Assembly: GCA_963205465.1 (NCBI GenBank)
Contig: CAUJKG010000348.1
Coordinates: 1-6,473 of the forward strand
From: Pseudomonadota bacterium
GTDB taxonomy: Bacteria > Pseudomonadota > Alphaproteobacteria > Rhizobiales > Xanthobacteraceae
Direction of reading: 5' to 3'
Length of the DNA stretch: 6,473 nucleotides
Shown: positions 1 to 6,062 of the stretch, piece by piece
Layout: the number at the start of each line of letters is the position of its first letter
How positions within the stretch are numbered: position 1 is the first letter of the stretch
Program-made: the position numbers and the translations under genes
Notes under the pieces: generated by a model
What the model was told of the DNA's origin: nothing
The model's database searches: none
Seen by the model: only the letters and a program-made list of their open reading frames with translations

Positions 1-23
1 GGCCGAACGAGTCCACGCCATGA
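1..23 (+). CDS. 3' end of an upstream gene, probably azlC (partial)
   Basis: A reading frame open from the window edge ends with codons for P-N-E-S-T-P and a TGA at 21-23. That stop overlaps the azlD start in an ATGA arrangement, the usual mark of translational coupling. AzlD proteins are small partners of the larger membrane protein AzlC, and azlC normally sits directly upstream with such an overlap, so azlC is the natural guess. Only six codons are visible and they carry no family signature, so the identity rests on the neighbour alone. Confidence 0.4.
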
Positions 24-316
24 CCACGACCGTCGCCATCATTCTGGCAGCCGCAGTCGCGACCTACTTCACGAGAGTCGGCGGCTACTTCCTCATCTCG
101 CGCTTCGATCTGCATCCGCGCGCCGCGGCCGCGTTGAACGCGGTACCCGCCGCGGTGCTGACGACGCTGGTCGCACCTTCTTTCCTCAACGCGAGCCTGG
201 CAGAATGGGCTGCGCTGACGACGAGCGCACTGGTTTCGCTTCGCGCAGGCTTGCTGAGTACCTTCCTCGCGGGGGCGGCGGTTCTGCTTCTGCTTCGCAA
301 CTTCGGCGGCGGCTAG
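20..316 (+). CDS. azlD: AzlD family branched-chain amino acid export subunit
   Basis: A 98-residue, very hydrophobic protein, the usual length for AzlD. AzlC/AzlD pairs (such as B. subtilis AzlCD and E. coli YgaZ/YgaH) form an inner-membrane exporter of branched-chain amino acids and analogues. AzlC is thought to be the main channel and AzlD the small accessory subunit. Visible features are an N-terminal membrane helix (about residues 4-16) leading into the family-like TYFTRVGGYFL motif (15-25), an N-x-V-P-A-A-V-L segment in the middle helix (about 40-47) followed by a P, and C-terminal hydrophobic segments ending in an RNFGGG tail. The ATG overlaps the preceding stop by 4 bases and no clear Shine-Dalgarno precedes it, so translation is probably coupled to the upstream gene. 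The next gene starts 3 bases after its stop. The family call is good; the substrate is inferred from the family. Confidence 0.82.
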   Translation: MTTTVAIILAAAVATYFTRVGGYFLISRFDLHPRAAAALNAVPAAVLTTLVAPSFLNASLAEWAALTTSALVSLRAGLLSTFLAGAAVLLLLRNFGGG

Positions 317-319
317 GTC

Positions 320-1225
320 ATGAAGGACACGACATCCCGCTTCGCCGGGCTCGCACTCCTCGCCATAACCACGATCGGCTGGGGCCTGAACTGGCCGGCG
401 ATCAAATTCATCCTCAGCGACTGGCCGCCGTTATTTTCACGAGGGGTCGCCGGCATCGTCGGTGCGACGGTCCTGATCGCGATCGCCCTTTCGCGTGGCG
501 AAAGCCTGCGCGTCCCGCGAAGCGCATTTTTGCCGCTGGCAGCGGCTGCCTTTACCAACGTGTTTTCGTGGATGGGGTTCACGACAGTCGCAATGAAATA
601 TCTAAGCGTCGCCGAAAGCGCGCTGCTCGTTTACACCATGCCGATCTGGGTCACAGTCCTGAGCTGGCCGCTGCTCGGCATTCGCATGACGTGGCGCACG
701 ACGTTCGCACTGCTCCTGGGATGTGCAGGCATTCTGACCCTGTTCGGAGGACGCCATCTCGATTTCACGACGACCAAGATCGCCGGCATTACGCTCTCCC
801 TGCTCGCGGCATTCTTCTTCGCGCTCGGCAGCATTCTCAATCGCCGCGCCCTGCCCCTGCAGCCTTATGCCCTCGTAGGATGGCAGGTGGGACTTGCTTG
901 CGTGCCCATGGTCGTCATCGGACTGCTGTTCGAGCATCCCGTCCTGCCCGCGATCACGCCGGCGGGCTGGAGCGCGCTCCTCTATATGGCGCTCATTCCC
1001 ATGGCGCTCTGCTACGTCACCTGGTTTGCAACGCTGCGCCGGATGCCTGCATCGACCGCGGCGATCGGCACACTCATGGTACCCGTGATCGGCGTGATTT
1101 CCGCCGCCGCGATGCTCGATGAACCGCTGGGAATTCGTGAAACTGCGGCCGTGGTGCTGACGATTGCAGGTGTATGGCTTGCGCTGTCCAAGCCGGAAGC
1201 AAAAGACGTCAAAGCAGCGATGTAA
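320..1225 (+). CDS. EamA/DMT family inner-membrane transporter
   Basis: A 301-residue polytopic membrane protein with the two-fold EamA repeat architecture (about ten helices) of the drug/metabolite transporter superfamily. Repeat 1 opens with GWGLNWPAIKF (20-30), the usual W-G-x-N-x-P-x-x-K type start, and continues to SVAESALLVYTMPIW (96-110). Repeat 2 starts near GITLSLLAAFFFALGSILNRRAL (156-178) and ends with STAAIGTLMVPVIGVISAAAMLDEPL (245-270), where the conserved acidic E268 follows the penultimate helix. The matching place after repeat 1 reads LLGIRMTW, without the glutamate often seen there. Members export amino acids or metabolites or take up small compounds; the substrate cannot be told from sequence. 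It lies 3 bases behind azlD, so it is probably co-transcribed, and its last 17 bases overlap the end of the convergent trhA gene. Overlapping frames on either strand here have no recognisable protein character and are shadows. Confidence 0.88.
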   Translation: MKDTTSRFAGLALLAITTIGWGLNWPAIKFILSDWPPLFSRGVAGIVGATVLIAIALSRGESLRVPRSAFLPLAAAAFTNVFSWMGFTTVAMKYLSVAESALLVYTMPIWVTVLSWPLLGIRMTWRTTFALLLGCAGILTLFGGRHLDFTTTKIAGITLSLLAAFFFALGSILNRRALPLQPYALVGWQVGLACVPMVVIGLLFEHPVLPAITPAGWSALLYMALIPMALCYVTWFATLRRMPASTAAIGTLMVPVIGVISAAAMLDEPLGIRETAAVVLTIAGVWLALSKPEAKDVKAAM

Positions 1226-1877
1226 TCACCGCGCCATAATGCGTGCCTGCGCCTGCGACCACGAAGCCGTGCCAGATCGCGTTCTGGTAAGGCAGACGCT
1301 CCCACAGATGGAATACGACGCCGACGGTATAAAGCGCGCCGCCCGCACCGAGCAGGATCAACGCGGCCACGCCGAGCGAGGTAAAGATCGGCTCCAGTGC
1401 GATGATGCCGACCCAGCCGAGCGCGATGTAAAGACCGGTGGTCACGCCCACAAGGCGTTTCGGCCACAGGAGCTTGATCGCGATGCCGACCAGCGCGACC
1501 GACCAGACCAGCGCGGTCAGCCATAGCGCCCAGCCGCCCTTGAGCATCAGGATGGTGAAGGCCGTATAGGTGCCGGCGATCATCAGGAAAATTCCGGAAT
1601 GATCGAGACGCTGGAAGTATTCGCGATAGCGGTGCCTGCGCGCGATATTGTAGAGCGCGGAACAGGAGAACATCAGCACCATGCCGACGGCATAAATGCT
1701 GACGGCGACGATCTCGACATAGCCGTGCTTCAGTACGGCGATCGCGATCAGGATGATCGAACCGACCATGCCCGCGACAACGCCGATCGCATGAATGACC
1801 CCGTCGGCCACAAGCTCGCCGCGGCTGGGCATGCGAATGCCCAGTGCGGAAGCTGCGGCGGCGACGGTATCGTTCAT
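1209..1877 (-). CDS. trhA: Hemolysin III / PAQR family membrane protein (TrhA-like)
   Basis: A 222-residue protein of about seven helices, typical in length for bacterial hemolysin III proteins. These belong to the PAQR (adiponectin-receptor-like) group; in E. coli TrhA is linked to membrane energy and fluidity homeostasis, and haemolytic activity is not a safe inference. The family motifs appear in order: E21-LVAD-GVIH29 before and in helix 1, S-x-S-ALYN77 at the end of helix 2, R-LDHSGIFLMIAGTYTAF (90-107), and LPYQNAIWH203-GFVVAGAGTH213 in the last helix. Two positions usually held by histidine metal ligands are asparagine (N77 and N199), while H203 and H213 remain. The ATG at 1877 is the first in frame, and no strong Shine-Dalgarno is seen (a GGAG lies about 14 bases upstream). 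M16 (1832) is an alternative start but would trim the N-terminal cytosolic tail. The gene follows bioY after 45 bases and converges on the EamA gene. Confidence 0.9.
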   Translation of the reverse strand: MNDTVAAAASALGIRMPSRGELVADGVIHAIGVVAGMVGSIILIAIAVLKHGYVEIVAVSIYAVGMVLMFSCSALYNIARRHRYREYFQRLDHSGIFLMIAGTYTAFTILMLKGGWALWLTALVWSVALVGIAIKLLWPKRLVGVTTGLYIALGWVGIIALEPIFTSLGVAALILLGAGGALYTVGVVFHLWERLPYQNAIWHGFVVAGAGTHYGAVITSLL

Positions 1878-1922
1878 GCGCAGAAGAGTAGCTCCGTATT
1901 GTTAAGGCTTGTTGACTGCGTG

Positions 1923-2492
1923 TTACGCCGTGTAGCGGCGGCGCAGCGCCTCATAAGCGGCGACGGCCATCGCGGTTTTCAGCGCGGTCGCGAGCCAGAA
2001 CGGCGTCAGGCCGCTTGCGATCGCCGCGTTGAAACCGATCAGGTGCGAGAGCCATGCCACGCCCAGCCCCAGCATGATCGCGTGACCCGCAAGCATCCAG
2101 AGCGTGTTCGACATGAGCGACTTCATCCAGCCCTTGTCGGATGCAAAGCCGACCACGACCGCAGCGACGAGGAAGCCGAACAGATAGCCGCCGGTCGGAC
2201 CGTACATATAAGCGACGCCGATGCCGCGCTCCGGCGTTCCGGCGAAGACCGCGAAATTCAATCCGCCCTCGAAGAGATAAAGCGCGACCGCCGCCGCACC
2301 CGCACGCGCGCCGAGCACTGCGCCGAGCATCAACACGACGAAGGTCTGCATCGTCATCGGCACCGGCCAGAACGGAATCTGGATCTTGGCCGAGACAATA
2401 AGCAGGAGGTTTCCGATCAGGATGCCGGCAACGCGTTGCGCCGGGGAAAGATCGAACAAACCGCCTTTGATGACCGAGGCATTCGCGCTCAT
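1923..2492 (-). CDS. bioY: BioY family biotin uptake protein (ECF transporter S component)
   Basis: A 189-residue integral membrane protein with about six helices. BioY is the biotin-binding S component of energy-coupling-factor transporters; some rhizobial and other bacterial BioY proteins occur without adjacent ATPase/T genes, as here. Diagnostic segments are AKIQIPFWPVPMTMQTF (35-51), the BioY signature around helix 1-2; LYLFEGGLNFAVFAG (71-85); YMYGPTGGYLFGFLVA (95-110); and TPFWLATALKTAMA (163-176) near the C terminus. The start at 2492 is chosen because AAAGGA lies 6 bases upstream and the product then has the normal BioY length. The frame stays open upstream to another ATG at 2567, but that 25-residue extension is polar, runs through a hairpin and resembles no BioY N terminus. 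No bioM or bioN is in view, so partners, if any, are elsewhere. I looked for a BioR-type TTATCTATAA operator upstream and did not see one. Confidence 0.92.
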   Translation of the reverse strand: MSANASVIKGGLFDLSPAQRVAGILIGNLLLIVSAKIQIPFWPVPMTMQTFVVLMLGAVLGARAGAAAVALYLFEGGLNFAVFAGTPERGIGVAYMYGPTGGYLFGFLVAAVVVGFASDKGWMKSLMSNTLWMLAGHAIMLGLGVAWLSHLIGFNAAIASGLTPFWLATALKTAMAVAAYEALRRRYTA

Positions 2493-2498
2493 AGCTTT

Positions 2499-2504
2499 TC
2501 CTTT
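2499..2504 (-). promoter_or_regulatory. Shine-Dalgarno site of bioY
   Basis: AAAGGA on the - strand, 6 bases before the ATG at 2492. It is the clearest ribosome binding site in the window and decides the bioY start against the upstream ATG at 2567. Such a strong site after a 94-base gap suggests bioY is translated independently of the preceding oxidoreductase gene. Confidence 0.75.
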
Positions 2505-2546
2505 GGCTATTTCTTCGTTTTCAGGGTCGCGGGTAGAGAGCCAACA

Positions 2547-2564
2547 CCGGTTCGCGGGAACCGG
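2547..2564. repeat. Small perfect inverted repeat in the bioY leader region
   Basis: CCGGTTC (2547-2553) and GAACCGG (2558-2564) form a perfect 7-base-pair stem around a 4-base loop. It lies 22 bases past the oxidoreductase stop and 54 bases before the bioY start in the direction of transcription. No run of T follows on either strand, so it is not a standard intrinsic terminator. It could be an operator, a transcript 3'-end stabiliser for the upstream gene, or chance in a GC-rich gap. Confidence 0.5.
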
Positions 2565-2576
2565 CAATTGGCAATT
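2563..2576. repeat. Tandem heptamer GGCAATT x2
   Basis: GGCAATT occurs twice head to tail (2563-2569 and 2570-2576), sharing its first two bases with the right arm of the adjacent inverted repeat. It sits in the gap between the oxidoreductase stop and bioY. Two copies of a short AT-containing unit in a GC-rich gap may be a protein binding site or slippage; the sequence alone does not decide. Confidence 0.4.
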
Positions 2577-2586
2577 CGACGCGGAT

Positions 2587-3684
2587 TTAGGGATTTAAAC
2601 GAGCCAGCACGTCCTCGGCAAGCGAGAGCGACGAGGTCAATCCGGGCGATTCAATACCGAAAAGATGCACCTGCCCCGGCAATCCGTGCTCGGCTGGTCC
2701 TTCGATGATGAAATCGGCGGCAGTCTGCCCCGGACCGGTCACCTTGGGGCGGATCCCTGCATAATCCGGCACCAGCGAGTCGTCCGGCAGATGCGGCCAG
2801 TAGCGGCGGATGCTGCCGTAGAAGGAACCGGCGCGCGCGGCATTGACCGTATAATCCTCCGCCTCGATCCACTCCACGTCCGGGCCGAAGCGCATACGGC
2901 CGGCAAGATCGAGCGTTACATGCGTGCCGAGGCCACCGTCGCCGCGCGGCGCGGGGTAGATCAGTTGCGAGAACACCGGCCGGCCCGCGTAGCTGAAATA
3001 ATTTCCCCGCGCGAGATGGAGCGGCGGCACGCGTTCCGCCGGATAGCCTTCGGTATCCTTGGCCAGCGTCTGCGCGCCAAGCGATGCGGCGTTGATGACG
3101 GCATCGACTTCCAGTTCGCCGGTGCTCCCGCCGGAATGATGCACGGTCCAGCCCGAGCGCCCGCGCGCGATGCGATCGATCTTCGTCTCGAAAGCGATCG
3201 CGCCGCCCGCATCTTCGAGATCGCCCTGCAGCGCGATCATCAGTTGATGCGTGTCGACGATCCCGGTCTCCGGCGAATGCAGTGCTGCCACGCAATGCAG
3301 CTCCGGCTCGCGCCGTCGCGCTTCCCCCGCATCGATCATGGTGAAATTCTCGATGCCGTTCGCGATCCCCTGTTGCAAGAGCGCTTCCATCTTCGCGACC
3401 TCTGCATCTTCGGTCGCGACGATCAGCTTGCCGCATTTTTTATGCGGCACGCCATGCGAGGCACAGAATTCGTAGAGCATCCGCCGTCCGCGCGGGCAGT
3501 GATGCGCGCGTAGCGATCCGGTGGGATAATACATACCGGCGTGAATGACTTCGCTGTTGCGCGACGACACGCCGTTGCCGACACCGCCGGTGCGCTCAGC
3601 GACGATGACTTCGTGACCTTGCTGCGCGGCCGCGCGTGCCACCGCCAGTCCGACTACGCCTGCACCGACGACAAGAATTTGCAT
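2587..3684 (-). CDS. FAD-dependent oxidoreductase, L-2-hydroxyglutarate dehydrogenase-like (DAO superfamily)
   Basis: A 365-residue soluble flavoprotein of the DAO (glycine/D-amino acid oxidase) superfamily. The N terminus is a Rossmann fold with GAGVVG (7-12) and E30 at the end of the second strand, expected to bind the FAD ribose. SSRNSEVIHAGMYYPTGSL (40-58) is the segment that marks the L-2-hydroxyglutarate dehydrogenase (L2HGDH/LhgO) group. Further conserved-looking pieces are THVTLDLAGRMRFGPDVEW (254-272), DYAGIRPK (307-314) and the C-terminal flavin-contacting HLFGIESPGLTSSLSLAEDV (340-359). L2HGDH oxidises L-2-hydroxyglutarate to 2-oxoglutarate and passes electrons on to the respiratory chain. 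This protein is somewhat shorter than LhgO (around 400 residues), so it may be a paralogue with another 2-hydroxyacid or amine substrate. The ATG lies 4 bases after the recJ stop, suggesting translational coupling. The fold and family are firm; the substrate is not. Confidence 0.88.
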   Translation of the reverse strand: MQILVVGAGVVGLAVARAAAQQGHEVIVAERTGGVGNGVSSRNSEVIHAGMYYPTGSLRAHHCPRGRRMLYEFCASHGVPHKKCGKLIVATEDAEVAKMEALLQQGIANGIENFTMIDAGEARRREPELHCVAALHSPETGIVDTHQLMIALQGDLEDAGGAIAFETKIDRIARGRSGWTVHHSGGSTGELEVDAVINAASLGAQTLAKDTEGYPAERVPPLHLARGNYFSYAGRPVFSQLIYPAPRGDGGLGTHVTLDLAGRMRFGPDVEWIEAEDYTVNAARAGSFYGSIRRYWPHLPDDSLVPDYAGIRPKVTGPGQTAADFIIEGPAEHGLPGQVHLFGIESPGLTSSLSLAEDVLARLNP

Positions 3685-3688
3685 GGCT

Positions 3689-5494
3689 TCAATGTGCCTT
3701 CAAAAGATCGGCCGGCGCCGCGTCGGAGATTCTCATCTCGACGGTTTCGCGGCCTTGCCAGCGATTGACGGACAAGGTGCCCGCAACATGCATGGTCTGC
3801 CCGCGGCTCCCGAGCAGCGCCTGTCCGAGCGGACGATCCAGGCAGCGAAATGCGACGGCCGAAAGCATGGCCCCGTCATTCGCGCGCAGGCGCACGCGCA
3901 CATGGTTCTGACCGACCGGATCGGCGAAAGCGATGGTATGCGCAGGCAGCGCGAATACCGGCTCCGGATTGCCGGAGCCGAACGGCCCCGCCCGCTCGAT
4001 CATCGAAAAGAGTTCGCCGTTCGCGCCGCGCGCGGTGATCGCCGCATCGATTTCAAGACAATCTTCATGCCGCGCCTTTTCCACCGCGTCGCGCAACTTC
4101 TCTTCGAGATAGGCGCGAAGATCGCCGAGCCTGTCGCGCGTGACGGTGAGGCCCGCGGCCATGGCGTGACCGCCGCCCTTGACGAGCAGACCTTCCTCCA
4201 CCGCGCCGCGCACCGCGCGGCCGAGATCAACGCCGGAAATAGAGCGCCCCGAGCCGGTACCCTGCTCGCCGAGCATGGCGATGGCAAAAGCAGGCCGCGA
4301 GAAACGCTCCTTCAGTCTGGCTGCGACAAGACCGACCACGCCCGGATGCCAGCCTTCGCCGCTCGCGATCACGACCGCGCCCTGCTCGTCGTGGCCGAGT
4401 GAAGCATAGGCTTCGGCTTCTGCCTGTTCGAGCGTGCGCTTCTCGACTTCCTGCCGCTCGATGTTCAACTGGTTCAGCCGCTGCGCGATGGCATTGGCCT
4501 CGGCGGGATCGTTGGTGGTCAAGAGCTTGGTGCCGAGGGTCGCGTCGCCGATGCGACCGCCGGCATTGATGCGGGGCCCGAGCAGAAAGCCGAGGTGCCA
4601 CGCCTCCGGCGGTCCCTCGAGACGCGCGGCATCCATCAGCGCGCGAAGCCCATGGTTTTCGCGGTTGCGGAGCGAGATCAGTCCCTTGGTCACGAAAGCG
4701 CGGTTCAGTCCCTTCAGCGGCACCACGTCCGCGACCGTGCCGAGCGCGACGAGATCGAGCAGTTGCAACAGGTCGGGCTCTACCCTTGTCCCGTTCCAGT
4801 GCCCGCGCCCACGCAACTCCCGCACCAGCGCGACGCAGGTCATGAACGTGAGCCCGGCGGCGCAGAGATGACCGAGGCCGGAAAGATCGTCCTCCCGGTT
4901 CGGGTTCACGATGGCCGACGCCACGGGGAGCCGCTCGCCGGCCTGGTGATGATCGACCACGACGACATCGAGCCCGAGCTTGCTCGCTTCACCAAGCGCA
5001 TCCGCGCTCGTGGTGCCGCAGTCGAGCGTGATGAGAAGACCCGCGCCGCGCGCCTCGATGTTGCGGATCGCTTCGACATTGGGGCCGTAGCCTTCGAACA
5101 TGCGATCCGGAATATGGAAGAACGGGTCCGCGCCCGCCGCGCGCAGCACGCGCACCATCAGCGCGGTCGAGGTCGCGCCATCCACGTCATAGTCGCCGAT
5201 GATTGCGATGCTCTCCGAATGCTGGACCGCGTCGGCAATGCGGGAGGCCGCCTGCTCCATGTCGGTCAGCACGTTCGGATCTGGCATCATCCGGCGGATG
5301 GTGGGATCGAGGAAATTATCGACTTCTTCGAGCGCGACGCTGCGGCCCGCCAGCACGCGCGAAAGCAGTTCGGGAAGCCCGAAGCGCTGCCCGATCGCAG
5401 ACGCCGTCTGCACGCCGCGCAAATCCAGCCGGTCGCGCCAGATGCGGCCGCAGGCGGACTTTTGCACGCCGAGAAATGCGCGGGATTCGGTCAT
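3689..5494 (-). CDS. recJ: Single-stranded-DNA-specific exonuclease RecJ
   Basis: RecJ is a 5'-to-3' single-strand DNA exonuclease acting in RecF-pathway recombination, mismatch repair and base excision repair. With the ATG at 5494 the product is 601 residues, normal for the family. The DHH phosphoesterase core is intact: DYDVDG (101-106), TLDCGTT (156-162), VVVVDHH (177-183) and GTVADVVP (252-259). These are followed by GPRINAGGR (306-314), the DHHA1-side motifs SGRSISGVDL (415-424) and KGGGHAMAAG (439-448), and the C-terminal oligonucleotide-binding region starting near GPFGSGNPEPVF (503-514). All expected metal-binding Asp and His residues are present, so the enzyme should be active. The frame is open upstream to 5569, but that extension is translated palindromic repeat (MGPRFRGDD) and should be excluded; ATG 5503 is the other possible start. 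No good Shine-Dalgarno is visible. In rhizobia recJ commonly lies near glpX, as here. Confidence 0.96.
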   Translation of the reverse strand: MTESRAFLGVQKSACGRIWRDRLDLRGVQTASAIGQRFGLPELLSRVLAGRSVALEEVDNFLDPTIRRMMPDPNVLTDMEQAASRIADAVQHSESIAIIGDYDVDGATSTALMVRVLRAAGADPFFHIPDRMFEGYGPNVEAIRNIEARGAGLLITLDCGTTSADALGEASKLGLDVVVVDHHQAGERLPVASAIVNPNREDDLSGLGHLCAAGLTFMTCVALVRELRGRGHWNGTRVEPDLLQLLDLVALGTVADVVPLKGLNRAFVTKGLISLRNRENHGLRALMDAARLEGPPEAWHLGFLLGPRINAGGRIGDATLGTKLLTTNDPAEANAIAQRLNQLNIERQEVEKRTLEQAEAEAYASLGHDEQGAVVIASGEGWHPGVVGLVAARLKERFSRPAFAIAMLGEQGTGSGRSISGVDLGRAVRGAVEEGLLVKGGGHAMAAGLTVTRDRLGDLRAYLEEKLRDAVEKARHEDCLEIDAAITARGANGELFSMIERAGPFGSGNPEPVFALPAHTIAFADPVGQNHVRVRLRANDGAMLSAVAFRCLDRPLGQALLGSRGQTMHVAGTLSVNRWQGRETVEMRISDAAPADLLKAH

Positions 5495-5540
5495 GCTGTG
5501 CATTGTAATGGATATGTAGGAATGCAACGCACGAAATTCA

Positions 5541-5611
5541 GTGTCGTCCCCGCGAAAGCGGGGACCCATAACCCTGCATTGCTGAGTTACCGAGGCGGGT
5601 GGTTATAGGTC
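5541..5611. repeat. Palindromic intergenic repeat element (REP-like, two nested stems)
   Basis: This element fills most of the 115-base gap between the GNAT gene and recJ. Its left half is a strong hairpin (5546-5565, listed separately). A second pair of arms, GACCCATAACC (5563-5573) and GGTTATAGGTC (5601-5611), matches as an inverted repeat at 10 of 11 positions. Read as - strand RNA, the odd position is a G-U pair, so all 11 positions can pair around a 27-base loop. The right arm runs into the GNAT stop codon (5610-5612). Its appearance (GTCCCCGCGAAAGCGGGGACCCATAACC) matches, from memory, a dispersed repeat common in Bradyrhizobium-like genomes; copy number cannot be seen here. Translated, it gives the MGPRFRGDD and VPAKAGTH strings that contaminate gene predictions in such genomes. 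Confidence 0.75.
5546..5565. repeat. 8-bp hairpin with GAAA tetraloop (left stem of the repeat element)
   Basis: GTCCCCGC (5546-5553) and GCGGGGAC (5558-5565) pair perfectly around GAAA, a GNRA-type tetraloop when read on the + strand (TTTC on the - strand). No T run follows on either strand, so a classical intrinsic terminator is unlikely. In the recJ transcript it would lie in the 5' leader; in the GNAT transcript it would lie just past the stop and could block 3' exonucleases. Confidence 0.8.
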
Positions 5612-6062
5612 AGAAAACCTTCCGGTACTGAATAAACCCCGGGCGGTCGGCGATGTTGTCGTACAAGAGCCGCGCGGTGGCGTTGCCTTCCTGCGTCAGC
5701 CAATGCACGCGGCTTGCGCCATGCGCCTTTGCCCGCTCGTAGACTGCTTCGATCAGCGCCCGGCCCAAGCCCAGCCCGCGCGTCTCCTTCGCGACGAACA
5801 GATCCTGCAGATAGCAGTAATCGCCGGTGGTCCAGAACGAGCGGTGAAAGAGATACTGCACGATGCCGAGCAGCTTGCCGTCCACATAAGCGCCGAGCGC
5901 GAACATCGGCTCGGCGGCGTCATGGATACGCCGCCACGTCTCGTCCATGGCGTCATCGGCCTGCGACGACTGATAGAATTCCAGATAGCCCCGCCAGAGC
6001 GGCTCCCATGCAGCGCGCTCGTCCGCGCCGATCTCGCGAATGAGAACGACGGGCTTGGTCAT
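5610..6062 (-). CDS. GNAT family N-acetyltransferase
   Basis: A 150-residue single-domain acetyltransferase of the Gcn5-related (GNAT) superfamily, which moves the acetyl group of acetyl-CoA to an amine of a small molecule or protein. The central strand and loop YCYLQDLFVAKETRGLGLGRALIEAV (82-107) contain the acetyl-CoA pyrophosphate-binding R-G-L-G-L-G (95-100) followed by the helix of motif A. Motif B is seen as WLTQEGNATARLLYDNIADRPGFIQYRKVF (121-150), with N127 and Y134 in the usual places. The N-terminal half (LWRGYLEFYQS, 22-32) resembles small bacterial GNATs of unknown or polyamine/amino-acid-like specificity; the substrate is not predictable. The ATG directly abuts the glpX stop (TAGATG) without an obvious ribosome binding site, suggesting re-initiation by ribosomes finishing glpX. 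Its own stop lies in the arm of the downstream palindromic repeat, yet the C terminus looks complete. Confidence 0.9.
   Translation of the reverse strand: MTKPVVLIREIGADERAAWEPLWRGYLEFYQSSQADDAMDETWRRIHDAAEPMFALGAYVDGKLLGIVQYLFHRSFWTTGDYCYLQDLFVAKETRGLGLGRALIEAVYERAKAHGASRVHWLTQEGNATARLLYDNIADRPGFIQYRKVF

Noticed and set aside
205..1122. 305-codon + strand frame overlapping azlD and the EamA gene
   Set aside because: It lies in another frame of two clear membrane-protein genes, its product is Arg/His-rich with no domain, and the true frames show strong family motifs.
1911..1930. TTGACT on the + strand between trhA and bioY as a -35 box
   Set aside because: No matching -10 follows and no + strand gene lies downstream, so it is most likely chance.
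2493..2567. 25-residue upstream extension of bioY starting at ATG 2567
   Set aside because: It has no ribosome binding site, runs through the leader hairpin and does not look like a BioY N terminus; the start at 2492 has AAAGGA at ideal spacing.
1599..2708. 369-codon + strand frame opposite trhA, bioY and the oxidoreductase end
   Set aside because: It is antisense to three recognisable genes and spans their gaps, with a composition typical of a shadow frame.
5546..5565. GAAA-loop hairpin as an intrinsic terminator for the GNAT or recJ region
   Set aside because: The stem is strong but no T run follows on either strand, and the sequence matches a dispersed-repeat type rather than a terminator.
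4595..5608. 337-codon + strand open frame opposite recJ, ending in VPAKAGTHNPALLSYRGGWL
   Set aside because: It is antisense to a fully conserved recJ, is rich in R, A and H as GC-rich shadow frames are, and its tail is the translated palindromic repeat often seen in false predictions.
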